From an uncultured bacterium (GTDB lineage Bacteria > Verrucomicrobiota > Kiritimatiellia > CAIKKV01), in the NCBI GenBank assembly GCA_903828035.1, contig CAIKKV010000102.1, positions 1 through 24,896 of the forward strand: 24,896 nt of DNA, written 5' to 3'. The notes beneath the pieces were generated by a model. The model was not told the origin of the DNA, made no database searches, and was given only the letters and a program-made list of their open reading frames with translations. The stretch's first letter is position 1; each line of letters opens with the position of its first letter. Both the position numbers and the translations under genes were made by a program. Shown piece by piece: positions 15,436-23,444 of this stretch.

Positions 15436-15503
15436 GGTCTTAAAATAATCGGAAAACCGGAATAAAACGAGGGGAAAATCCGCCGCTCCCCGTTTCCCCG
15501 CGC

Positions 15504-15532
15504 TTGCATTTCAGGGGGGCCAAAGCTATTCT
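15504..15532 (+). promoter_or_regulatory. Sigma70-type promoter of the sugar catabolism operon
   Basis: TTGCAT (15504-15509), a 17-bp spacer and TATTCT (15527-15532) predict a start near 15539. The resulting 17-nt leader contains AAAGGG at 15546-15550, five bases before the aldolase ATG. Confidence 0.65.
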
Positions 15533-15555
15533 GACGGTTTAGAGAAAGGGTTCCC

Positions 15556-16470
15556 ATGTCCCGTCTTACGACCCGCGACATTCTCCGCCAGGCGGCCGCC
15601 AAAGGCCTCGTGGTGCCCGCTTTCAACGTCCCGCACCTGCCCATGATGGCGCCGATCGTGGCCGCGCTCCAGGAGACGCGCGCCTTCGGCCTCATCCAGG
15701 TGGCCCGGCTCGAGTGGATGAAGTTCAAGTCGGGAAGCCTCAGGGCGATCCGCGACACCTACGCCGGATGCAAGGACGAGCGCTATACCCGCCTTCACCT
15801 GGATCATGTTCCGGTCATCGACGAGGACAACCTGTCCGTCGACGTCGATGCCATTATCGGCGAGGCGATCGCCCTGGGGTACGAGTCGGTCATGGTGGAC
15901 GGGTCGCGCCTGCCGCTCGAGGGCAACATCGCCGCCACGCGCGCCGTGGTGGCCAGGGCGCATCTCGCCGGGCTTCCGGTCGAGGCCGAGCTGGGCGCCG
16001 TGCTGGGGCATGAGTCCGGCCCCCTGCCGCCGTATGAAGCGCTTTTCGCCTCCGGCCGCGGCTTCACCGATCCCGCGGAAGCGAAGCGGTTCGTGGCCGA
16101 GTCCGGCGCCGACTGGCTTTCCGTCGCCGTGGGCAACATCCACGGGGCCATCAGCGGAGCCGCCAAGAGCGCCAGGAAAGTGGAAGCCCGCATCAACATC
16201 GAGCACCTGGACCGGATCCGCGAGGCCGTGGGCGGCGTGCCCCTGGTCCTTCATGGCGGTTCGGGAATCCGCAAGGAGTCGATCCTGGCGGCGGTCCGGC
16301 ACGGCATCGCCAAGATCAACGTGGGCACCACTCTGCGCCAGGCCTATGAAACCGGCCTGGCCGTCTCGCCCGCCGAGGCGGTCGCCCGCACCCGCGCCGC
16401 CACGCTGGATGTGATCCGCAACGAGTTGGAAATCGAAGGGTCCGCTCTTCAATTGAATCCTGAATCCTGA
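15556..16470 (+). CDS. Class II ketose-bisphosphate aldolase, GatY/KbaY-like
   Basis: This 304-residue protein of the zinc-dependent FbaA/GatY family has LHLDHVP (H81, catalytic D83, zinc ligand H84), VMVDGSRLPLEGNI, VEAELGAVLGHE, VGNIHGA, VLHGGSGI and KINVGTTLRQAYE. The last motif resembles the NVATEL of tagatose-bisphosphate aldolases (GatY, KbaY) more than the NIDTD of fructose-bisphosphate aldolase, so a tagatose- or other ketose-phosphate substrate is more likely. The enzyme would cleave the phosphorylated ketose to a triose phosphate and a second three-carbon (or other) fragment. It is first in the operon aldolase, isomerase, kinase, transporter. Its 3' end overlaps a tandem repeat TGAATCC TGAATCC TGAACCC, the stop lying in the third unit. 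Confidence 0.88.
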   Translation: MSRLTTRDILRQAAAKGLVVPAFNVPHLPMMAPIVAALQETRAFGLIQVARLEWMKFKSGSLRAIRDTYAGCKDERYTRLHLDHVPVIDEDNLSVDVDAIIGEAIALGYESVMVDGSRLPLEGNIAATRAVVARAHLAGLPVEAELGAVLGHESGPLPPYEALFASGRGFTDPAEAKRFVAESGADWLSVAVGNIHGAISGAAKSARKVEARINIEHLDRIREAVGGVPLVLHGGSGIRKESILAAVRHGIAKINVGTTLRQAYETGLAVSPAEAVARTRAATLDVIRNELEIEGSALQLNPES

Positions 16471-16492
16471 ACCCCCACTAGGAGTGACCGCC

Positions 16493-17893
16493 ATGGAAAA
16501 AACAACATTCGCCGTCTTTTTTGGCAACCGCGGGTTCTTCCCCGCCTCTCTTCAGGCCGGCGCCCGCGAAGAGATGACCGCCGTGCTCAAGGCCCGCGGC
16601 TACGGGGCGCTGATGATGGAGGCCGCCGCCACGCGCAACGGCGCGGTGGAGACGCCCGAGGAGGGGCGCCAGTTCGCCGCCTTCCTGGCCCGGCACAAGG
16701 GCGAGTTCGGCGGCGTCATCCTGTGCCTGCCGAACTTTGGCGATGAAACCGGGGCCATCGCGGCGCTTCAGGACTGCGGCGTTCCGATCCTCGTGCAGGC
16801 CTATCCCGACGAGCTCGACAAGATGGCGCCCGAGCTGAGGCGGGACGCCTTCTGCGGCAAGTTCTCCATCATGGACGTGTTCGTCCAGTACGGCCTGCCG
16901 TTCACCGTCCTTCCGCCGCACACCTGCCACCCGAAGAGCGAGGCCTTCGCCGCCCAGCTGGATTACTTCGACCGTCTTTGCCGCGTGGTCAAGGGCCTGC
17001 GCCGCCTGACCCTCGGCGCCGTCGGCGCCCGCACGACGCCCTTCAAGACCGTCCGCATCGACGAGGTGGCCCTGCAGAAGCACGGGATCACCATGGAGAC
17101 CTTTGACCTCTCCTCGATCTTCAACCGCATGGCGGAGCTGAAGGCGAGCGATCACGCCCTGATCGGGAAAGCAAAGGTCTTGAAGGCGTTTACGAATTGG
17201 GACGGCACGCCCGCCAAGGCGTTCGACCAGCTCACCCGCCTGGGCGTGGTGCTCGACCAGCTGGTGCAGGAGGGCGGGTTCGACTGCCTGGCCGTGCGCT
17301 GCTGGGTGGAGATGCAGCAGCAGTTGGGCATCTCGCCCTGTGTCCTGCTTTCCGAGATGAACGGCCGCGACGTGCCCGTGGCGTGCGAGGTGGACGTGGG
17401 CAACGCCGTCATGATGCGCGCCCTGCAGCTCGCCACCGGCGGCGCCCCCGCCTGCCTCGACTGGAACAACAATTACGGCGAGGATCCCGACACGTGCATC
17501 CTTTTCCATTGCGGCCCTGTTCCCGCGGCGCTGATGACCGGCCCCGGCCACATTGAGGATCACGCCATCCTCGCCAACGCGGTGGGGAAGGGCAAGGCGT
17601 TTGGCTGTAACTGCGGCCGCATCAAGGCCACGCCCTTCACCTACGGCAGCCTGCTCACCCGCGATGGGCGGATTTGCTGCTACGTCGGCGAGGGCGCGTT
17701 CACGTCAGATCCGATTCCCGCCGACTTCTTCGGCTGCGCGGGCGTGGCGAAGATCCCCGGCCTGCAGGACAAGCTGCAGCGCATCGGCTACCAGGGCCAC
17801 CGGCATCACGTCAGCGTGGCCGCCGGCCTGGCCGCCGCGCCGGCCGTCGAGGCGATGACCAAGTACCTGAATTATGATGTGACCCGCCTGTGA
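16493..17893 (+). CDS. L-fucose/L-arabinose isomerase family protein
   Basis: The ATG at 16493 is used because AGGAG lies 8 nt upstream; an in-frame GTG at 16484 overlaps that site. The 466-residue protein matches the fucose/arabinose isomerase-like fold: an N-terminal FFGNRGFFPASL, ILCLPNFGDETGAI, CWVEMQQQLGISPC (candidate catalytic Glu), CEVDVGNAVMM (candidate acidic metal ligand) and a C-terminal GHRHHVSV with the metal-ligand His. It is shorter than E. coli FucI (591 residues) and closer in size to AraA or to the broader family of uncharacterised members. The predicted role is aldose-ketose isomerisation with a divalent metal, feeding the kinase that follows. The substrate cannot be told from the sequence. 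Confidence 0.85.
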   Translation: MEKTTFAVFFGNRGFFPASLQAGAREEMTAVLKARGYGALMMEAAATRNGAVETPEEGRQFAAFLARHKGEFGGVILCLPNFGDETGAIAALQDCGVPILVQAYPDELDKMAPELRRDAFCGKFSIMDVFVQYGLPFTVLPPHTCHPKSEAFAAQLDYFDRLCRVVKGLRRLTLGAVGARTTPFKTVRIDEVALQKHGITMETFDLSSIFNRMAELKASDHALIGKAKVLKAFTNWDGTPAKAFDQLTRLGVVLDQLVQEGGFDCLAVRCWVEMQQQLGISPCVLLSEMNGRDVPVACEVDVGNAVMMRALQLATGGAPACLDWNNNYGEDPDTCILFHCGPVPAALMTGPGHIEDHAILANAVGKGKAFGCNCGRIKATPFTYGSLLTRDGRICCYVGEGAFTSDPIPADFFGCAGVAKIPGLQDKLQRIGYQGHRHHVSVAAGLAAAPAVEAMTKYLNYDVTRL

Positions 17894-19383
17894 GCCTGCT
17901 CGGCGTGGATGTGGGAACGACGGGGTGCAAGGCCACCGCCTTTTCGGCGGACGGCCGGCCCCTGTCTTCCGCCTACCGTGAATATCCGACGCTGCATCCG
18001 GCGCCCGACCGGGCGGAGCTCGACAGCGAGGCGGTCTGGGCCGCGATCCGCGCGGTCATCGCCGGGGCCGCGGCCGGCGCCTCCGCCGAGCGCGATCCCG
18101 TCAGCGCCCTCAGCGTCAGCTCCATGGGCGAGGCGGTCCTGCCGGTGACCCGGAGCCGCCGCATCGTCGGGCGCAGCATCCTGTCGTCCGACACCCGCGG
18201 CGGCGAGCTCCTGGAGCCGCTGCGGACGGCGTACACGGATGAAGCCTTTTACCGGATCAACCCCAACATCCGGGGGCCCAACTACACGCTGCCCAAGCTG
18301 CTCTGGCACCGGGCGCATGAGCCGGCGCTGTTCGACGCGGCGGACCTGTTCCTGTTATGGGGAGATGCCGTGGGCTTCCTGCTCGGCGGCGAAGCCACGG
18401 CCTGCCACTCGCTGGCCAACCGTACCCTGCTGTTCGACCTTCGGAAGCAGGATTGGTCCGACGAGCTGCTGGCCCGCGCGGGCATTCCGCGCGCGAAGCT
18501 GGGGCGCTGCGTGGCGGCGGGCTCGGTGACGGGGTGCGTGTCCGCCGCCATGGCGGCGGAGCTGGGGCTGGCGCCGGGGGTGAAGATCGTGGCGGGCGGC
18601 CACGACCAGTGCTGCAACTCGCTGGGCGCGGGCATCTGCCGGGCGGGCCAGGCCGTCTGCGGCATCGGTTCGTTCGAGTGCCTCACGCCGACCTATGCCC
18701 AGCTGCCCGAGCCGGGCCCCATGCTGGCCCGGGGGCTGAACACCGAGCATCATGTGCTTCCGGGGCTGTATGTGTCGTTTCTTTACAACCAGGCCGGCAC
18801 GCTGGTGAAGTGGTTCCGCGACACGTTCGCGAAGGAGGCGGGGGCCGACGGGTCGATCTACGGCAGGCTGGACGCCGAGATGCCCCTGGCGCCGACCCGG
18901 CTGCTGGCCCTGCCGTATTTCGAGATGACCGGGCCGCCCGCGTTTACGGCAGACGCGTCGGGCGCAATCGTGGGGCTGAAGACCGGCACCACGCGCGGCG
19001 AGATCTTCAAGTGCATCCTGGAGAGCGTGACCTATTATTTCGCCGACAGCCTGGCGGCGCTGCGGGAGCTGGGCGTGGACGCCTCCTCGTTCACGGCCAC
19101 GGGAGGCGGGGCGAAGTCCGACAAGTGGCTGCAGATCAAGGCGGACATCTTCGGCGTGCCCTTCATCCGGCCGGCGATCACCGAGGCCGGCGTGCTGGGG
19201 GCCGCGATCCTGGCGGGACTCGGCACCGGCGTGTATGCCTCCGCGGAAGAAGGGGTGGCGCGCTTCGTGCGGCGGGACCGCGTGTTCGAGCCCGATGCCG
19301 GCCGCCATGCCATCTACGCCGAGCGCCTGGCGGCGTACCGTCAGCTGCTGCCGGCCCTTCATCCGCTGCTGCGGCGACTGTAA
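17890..19383 (+). CDS. FGGY-family carbohydrate kinase
   Basis: This 497-residue protein starts at a GTG that overlaps the isomerase stop (GTGA), so it is translationally coupled. It has the actin-like phosphate loop GVDVGTTGCKATAF, the catalytic base region VAGGHDQCCNSLGAG (Asp239) and the C-terminal GGGAKSDKWLQIKADIFG followed by TEAGVLGAAILAGLG of the FGGY signature. Length is normal for xylulose, fuculose or rhamnulose kinases. It should phosphorylate the ketose made by the isomerase at the expense of ATP, giving the aldolase its substrate. A ketose 1-phosphate product would be an unusual partner for an FbaA-type aldolase, so the exact route remains open. Confidence 0.9.
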   Translation: MSLLGVDVGTTGCKATAFSADGRPLSSAYREYPTLHPAPDRAELDSEAVWAAIRAVIAGAAAGASAERDPVSALSVSSMGEAVLPVTRSRRIVGRSILSSDTRGGELLEPLRTAYTDEAFYRINPNIRGPNYTLPKLLWHRAHEPALFDAADLFLLWGDAVGFLLGGEATACHSLANRTLLFDLRKQDWSDELLARAGIPRAKLGRCVAAGSVTGCVSAAMAAELGLAPGVKIVAGGHDQCCNSLGAGICRAGQAVCGIGSFECLTPTYAQLPEPGPMLARGLNTEHHVLPGLYVSFLYNQAGTLVKWFRDTFAKEAGADGSIYGRLDAEMPLAPTRLLALPYFEMTGPPAFTADASGAIVGLKTGTTRGEIFKCILESVTYYFADSLAALRELGVDASSFTATGGGAKSDKWLQIKADIFGVPFIRPAITEAGVLGAAILAGLGTGVYASAEEGVARFVRRDRVFEPDAGRHAIYAERLAAYRQLLPALHPLLRRL

Positions 19384-19395
19384 AGGTATTTGAAT

Positions 19396-20622
19396 ATGGG
19401 TACTGAGCCGCAGGAGGGAGCGCCTCGCCACCGGGCGTTGGCGGGCATGGTTATCGCCCTGGCGGCCCTGGGCGGATTCGGCGTCATCCTGCCGGTGTTC
19501 CGCGATTCGCTCCAGAATCATTTCGCGCTGTCCAATGCCCGGTTCGGGTTCCTGCTCACGTTTGGAAGCCTGGCCGGCGCGGCGGGGGCGCTGGCCGGCG
19601 GACGGCTGACGGACCGCCGCGGGCCCTGGCACGTGTTCCGTCTTTTCCTGGCGGTTCTCGCCGCGGGCTGTTCGGTTGGAGCGGTGGCGGGCGGTTGGCG
19701 GCTGCTGCTGGCCTCGCTGGGGATAGTTTATTTCTCCTACTACGCCTTGCTGATTTCCGCCCAAGCCGGGTTAGTGGCGTTGTTCCCGGACGGGCGACGG
19801 CGGATTCTCTCGATTTTCCTGGTGGCGGCGTCCGCGGCTTGTGCGGTGTTTCCCTTGATCGGGGAAGTGCTTTTGAAGGCCGTGGCAGGCGGGTGGATAT
19901 CGTTCGGCACGGCCCTGCATGGCGTGTTCGGGGTGATCGCGCTGTTGGCGCTGGCGGGCCTTGCCTGGCTTGTCCGGCAGCCCGATCCGGTTTCGCCGCC
20001 GCCCGCCGTTGGTGAGGCAAGCGAGAAGACGGGCCTGGTGGGCGGACTGTGGCTGCTGGTGGCGCTGGCGACGCTGCACGGGACGTGCGATGCGATGGGC
20101 AGCACATGGATTCCCCGGATCCTGACCGGCCCGTCCTATGCCGCACAATGGATTTTGCCGGGAACGGTGCTGGCGCTGTTCAGCCTGGCGTACGTGGTGT
20201 CGCGCTCGCTGCTGGGCCTGATGCCGGAGACCAAGTGGCGGCGGCGGCTCATGGTGGCGCCGGGGCTCGTGGGCGGGACCGTGCTGGCGGCGGGGCTGCT
20301 GACGGGGACTCAGGCGGGGGCGGCGCTGGGGTATGTGGCGGGCGGCTTCTGCTGGTCGGCGGAGTATCCCGTGATCCTGGCGACCATGGCGGGGGACCGG
20401 CGCTTCGGGCAGGCCATGGCGCTGCTGAACGTGGCGACAGGCGTGTTGTGTTTTGCCCTGCCCACGGCGCAGGGGCTCGCGGTGGACGCGATGCATCAAG
20501 CGGGTTGCGGGAATCTGGAGTGGCTGGTGCTGCTGGCGCCCGCCGCCGGGTTCATGCTGATCGGATTGGGAGGCGCCTGCTGGGTCAGGCGCTTCGGGTC
20601 GCTTATGGATCGCTCCGCATGA
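19396..20622 (+). CDS. MFS transporter
   Basis: The ATG at 19396 is 9 nt after AAAGG and 12 nt after the kinase stop; an in-frame TTG at 19390 is too close to that site. The 408-residue protein has about 12 membrane helices in two halves, a cytoplasmic loop motif A (GGRLTDRRGPWHVFR) between helices 2 and 3 and a matching short basic loop in the second half. Fourth in the operon, it is probably the uptake system for the sugar or sugar acid degraded by the preceding enzymes, although export cannot be excluded. Its last 20 bp overlap the end of the convergent oxidoreductase gene. Confidence 0.88.
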   Translation: MGTEPQEGAPRHRALAGMVIALAALGGFGVILPVFRDSLQNHFALSNARFGFLLTFGSLAGAAGALAGGRLTDRRGPWHVFRLFLAVLAAGCSVGAVAGGWRLLLASLGIVYFSYYALLISAQAGLVALFPDGRRRILSIFLVAASAACAVFPLIGEVLLKAVAGGWISFGTALHGVFGVIALLALAGLAWLVRQPDPVSPPPAVGEASEKTGLVGGLWLLVALATLHGTCDAMGSTWIPRILTGPSYAAQWILPGTVLALFSLAYVVSRSLLGLMPETKWRRRLMVAPGLVGGTVLAAGLLTGTQAGAALGYVAGGFCWSAEYPVILATMAGDRRFGQAMALLNVATGVLCFALPTAQGLAVDAMHQAGCGNLEWLVLLAPAAGFMLIGLGGACWVRRFGSLMDRSA

Positions 20623-21985
20623 CCGGCAGATAGGCGCCGCGGGCCGTGAGCTTGTTTCGGAGCTCGCCGCTGTCCACCGCATGAACGTCCCCGGAGCTTC
20701 CCGCCGCCAGGGCGGCCGCGATTCCGGCGGCCTCTCCCGTGTTCAGGCAGCAGGCCATGATGCGAATGCTGCCGTTCGCCTGGCGGTCCGCGGAGATGCA
20801 GCGGCCGGCCACCAGCACGTCTTTCAGGCCGCGCGGGGTGAGGCACCGGTAGGGGACGCCGAAGCTTTCGCCGGGCTTGAGCCCCCCTGCCAATTTGCTG
20901 TTCCACTCCTTCAATTCCGGAATGCTCAGCTTGCAGAGCTCCGCATTTTCCTGGCGCGAGCGGTGGACGTCGATGCCGTACGCGTTGCGGCAGATCTCGT
21001 CGGGGAAGCTGCGGCGGGCCAGGTAGTCGGCTCCCGTCAGGACGTAGTCGCCCAGGATGTGGCGGGTTTCCCGCACGCCCAGCAGGCTGCCGGTGGCGAC
21101 GAGAAACGAATCCGCAAACGCGGGGTGGAACTCGGCGAACGCGTCGCGGTACTGCGCGGCCATCTGGCGGCCTTGCAGCAGGGCGCTGGTGGTGCTGGCG
21201 GGGTCCGTGTTGTCCACGTCAAAGACGTGTCCGGTGTTGAAGCTGAACGTGCCCGGCCCGATCTTGATGTTGCAGGAGTGCAGCTCGTCGATGAGAGGGT
21301 ACTTGTCCGACCGGAACGCTTTCCAGATGGGGCTTTCGGGATCGTAAAAATGGATGCGCGGCCCCTTGGCCAGCTTCTCCTCGTCGATGTTGGCGATGGT
21401 GAAGCAGTGGGTGGTCGGCTGGAGGGCGGTTCGTTCGTTCTTTTCGAAAGGGGCGCCGGCCCAGGCGGCAAGGTCGCCATCGCCGGTGCAGTCGATGTAC
21501 ACTTTTGACCGGTAAGCGGTGAGGCCCGATTTGCTGGCGATGACAATGGCGGAGATTCGGCCGCCGGCCGACTTTTCAACGGCGCAGAGCGACGCGTGGA
21601 AGAGGACCGTGGCTCCCGCCCCGGTGACCATCTCGTCATAGACGCGCTTGAGCACTTCGGGATCGATGGCGGGAGCCGACTGGCTATCCACGGGCTTATG
21701 CTGAAGGTGCGGCATGCGTTGGATCATGGCGACCCGGACGTGGTCGGCCAGGCCCCTGGCGATGATCTTTTCCCGGTCGTGATAGCCGCAGAACCAGGGC
21801 ACGAGTCCGGCTGTTCCCATTCCGCCGAGCATGCCCGTGGCCTCGAGCAGCAGCGTTCGCGCCCCTTCGCGCGCGGCGGCCGTGGCGGCGGCGCATCCGG
21901 CCGGCCCCCCGCCAACCACGATCACATCCCAGGCGTCATCCAGGGGAATTGTCCGTTGGCTCAGGGCATAATCCAGCATGATCAT
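20603..21985 (-). CDS. FAD-dependent oxidoreductase (FAD_oxidored family)
   Basis: The ATG at 21985 gives 460 residues; a second ATG at 21979 would remove two residues, and a TTG at 22024 would add 13 residues with no support. The Rossmann fold DVIVVGGGPAGCAAATAA (glycines at 25-30) is followed by Glu48 for the FAD ribose. VYIDCTGDGDLAAWAG and a C-terminal VAGRCISADRQANGS with TGEAAGIAAALA fit the FAD_oxidored group, which is often annotated near sugar or polysaccharide genes in PVC bacteria. There is no signal peptide, so it is cytoplasmic. The substrate is unknown. It lies 72 bp downstream of the PocR-AraC gene on the same strand and could share its transcript. Confidence 0.87.
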   Translation of the reverse strand: MIMLDYALSQRTIPLDDAWDVIVVGGGPAGCAAATAAAREGARTLLLEATGMLGGMGTAGLVPWFCGYHDREKIIARGLADHVRVAMIQRMPHLQHKPVDSQSAPAIDPEVLKRVYDEMVTGAGATVLFHASLCAVEKSAGGRISAIVIASKSGLTAYRSKVYIDCTGDGDLAAWAGAPFEKNERTALQPTTHCFTIANIDEEKLAKGPRIHFYDPESPIWKAFRSDKYPLIDELHSCNIKIGPGTFSFNTGHVFDVDNTDPASTTSALLQGRQMAAQYRDAFAEFHPAFADSFLVATGSLLGVRETRHILGDYVLTGADYLARRSFPDEICRNAYGIDVHRSRQENAELCKLSIPELKEWNSKLAGGLKPGESFGVPYRCLTPRGLKDVLVAGRCISADRQANGSIRIMACCLNTGEAAGIAAALAAGSSGDVHAVDSGELRNKLTARGAYLPVMRSDP

Positions 21986-22057
21986 ACGCTTTCTTATCGG
22001 GTGACACGTGATAAATATTGGCAAAGATAAAATAGACGATGGGCGTGCGGGTGTCGA

Positions 22058-23230
22058 TCAGCTTTTGAATTTCCGCTCGCGCCGGTACTGGCCGGGAGTG
22101 GAGCCGGCAAGGTCCTTGAAGTGGCGGATGAAATGGCTCTGGTCGGCGAAGCCGAGCGCGAACGCGATGTCGGCATAGGAGCGGGTGGTGGTTTCCAGCA
22201 AGCGGCAGGCTTCCTCCACGCGCAGCCGTTTGACGTGCTGGCCCAGCGTCTGGCCGGTGGTGTCCTTGAGCAGGTGCGCAATGCGGAAGCGGCTCAACCC
22301 GGCCGCCTTTGCCGCCGCGTCCAGCGAGACGGATTCCGTGTAGTGCCGGGCGAGGTAGTCCAGCGCCTGGCGGACCGGCAGGCTTGTGCGGTTGTAGCCT
22401 TGCGTGGCGACCCGGCTCATGAAGGCGTCGAGCGCGTCGCGGACCGCCACGCAGATCGTTTCGAAATCGGGGGCGCGGATGAGCGAGTCGATCCACCCGC
22501 GATGGTCCAGGATCAGGGGCTCGAGCATAGGGCTGTCCTCGATGGCCGAGCGGACAAGGTAGCCGAGCAGCTCCACGCACCGGGCCTGGAGCACGGGGTG
22601 GCGGGGCGAGTCCAGGAACATGGCGGCGAGCAGGTTGTTCAGGTGCTTGCGCGCGCCGTTCGCATCGCCCGCCCGGATGAGGGCCAGGAGGCGGCGCTCC
22701 TGCTCGAAGGGCCAGGGGTGGCGGGTCTCGGCCTTGGTCTGGTGGATGGCCTCCGCGATCTGCCGCTGCTGCAGGGCGTTGTCCCTGTTCTGGCGAAGCA
22801 GCTCGGGAAGGGGTCCGGAGGAGGCGCAGACGGATTCAAAGAGGTAGGCGGCGGCCTCGCGGATGCGCGCCTGCGGCCAGGCCGGAAGCGTGCGCAGCCA
22901 GGCTTCCGCGGCCGCGCGCGGCATGCCGGTGGCGGCCAGGACCCGCGCGCTCTCGGCGAGGTCGGCCGGATCCTCGTCGGCCGTTACGGCGCCGCCCTCC
23001 ACTCCGCCGACGATGCGGCCGGAATCGATCAGCGGCGCCACCCAGCTGAGAACGCCGGGCGCCAGGTAAAAGACCGAGGCCTCACCCCACCGCACCGCCT
23101 CTTCCAGCGCGTGCCGGCGCGCGCGGGCCACGGCTGCGGTGTCGGGCCCGGGGCCCGGGGCGGCCAGCCGTCCGTCGGCCTTGAGAGGAGCCGGGGCCAG
23201 CTCAAAGCGCGAGCGATAGGGGCGCGCCAT
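22058..23230 (-). CDS. PocR-type sensor / AraC-family transcriptional regulator
   Basis: The ATG at 23230 (MARPYRSRFEL, 390 residues) has GGAG five bases upstream. The in-frame extension to 23347 lies in the AT-rich control region and encodes no recognisable domain, so it is rejected. Residues about 5-100 resemble a PocR ligand-binding domain (VFYLAPGVLSWVAPLIDSG, then RIVGGVEGGAV). A helical middle region of about 190 residues follows. The last 100 residues are a double helix-turn-helix AraC domain (VSLDAAAKAAGLSRFRIAHL; SYADIAFALGFADQSHFIRHF). PocR domains in other regulators sense small hydrocarbon-like ligands such as propanediol. It probably controls the divergent URO-D-family gene, itself or both through the repeats at 23296-23331. 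Confidence 0.88.
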   Translation of the reverse strand: MARPYRSRFELAPAPLKADGRLAAPGPGPDTAAVARARRHALEEAVRWGEASVFYLAPGVLSWVAPLIDSGRIVGGVEGGAVTADEDPADLAESARVLAATGMPRAAAEAWLRTLPAWPQARIREAAAYLFESVCASSGPLPELLRQNRDNALQQRQIAEAIHQTKAETRHPWPFEQERRLLALIRAGDANGARKHLNNLLAAMFLDSPRHPVLQARCVELLGYLVRSAIEDSPMLEPLILDHRGWIDSLIRAPDFETICVAVRDALDAFMSRVATQGYNRTSLPVRQALDYLARHYTESVSLDAAAKAAGLSRFRIAHLLKDTTGQTLGQHVKRLRVEEACRLLETTTRSYADIAFALGFADQSHFIRHFKDLAGSTPGQYRRERKFKS

Positions 23231-23295
23231 GCGGCTCCAGGAAGAGGAAGACAAGATTGTTCCAGATTTGTGCAAGAGAATCCTGAAAATAAGGC

Positions 23296-23331
23296 TTATA
23301 GGGGTTATAGGACCTATAAATACAATATAGG
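23296..23331. promoter_or_regulatory. Operator-like cluster of TTATAGG half-sites
   Basis: TTATAGG occurs at 23296-23302 and 23305-23311. CCTATAA at 23313-23319 completes a perfect palindrome with the second copy (TTATAGG-A-CCTATAA), and ATATAGG follows at 23325-23331. The cluster sits in the AT-rich gap between the divergent PocR-AraC and URO-D genes. On the plus strand TACAAT (23321-23326) is a good -10 box without a -35, as expected for an activator-dependent promoter. On the minus strand TTGTAT and TATAAG flank the palindrome. Confidence 0.55.
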
Positions 23332-23412
23332 CAGCAAGATTATTCAATATGGCGATTCAAGTCAACAATACGGGCGGGGAGGGGAAGGCGTACGGTGGAG
23401 GCAGGATGAATA

Positions 23413-23428
23413 AACCCGCAGGCGGGTT
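23413..23428 (+). promoter_or_regulatory. Leader hairpin just upstream of the ribosome binding site
   Basis: AACCCGC (23413-23419) and GCGGGTT (23422-23428) form a perfect inverted repeat ending two bases before the AAAGGAG ribosome binding site at 23431-23437 of the URO-D-family gene. It could affect translation or mark the end of a structured leader. The effect is not shown. Confidence 0.4.
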
Positions 23429-23444
23429 GAAAAGGAGAGCGGTC

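Noticed and set aside
18355..19764. Long open frame (469 codons) antisense to the FGGY kinase and the start of the transporter
   Set aside because: It spans two well-supported genes, is rich in Arg, Gln and Gly and has no motif.
22121..23413. Long open frame (430 codons) antisense to the PocR-AraC gene
   Set aside because: It has a GC-driven composition and no domain, and it runs through the regulator's own control region.
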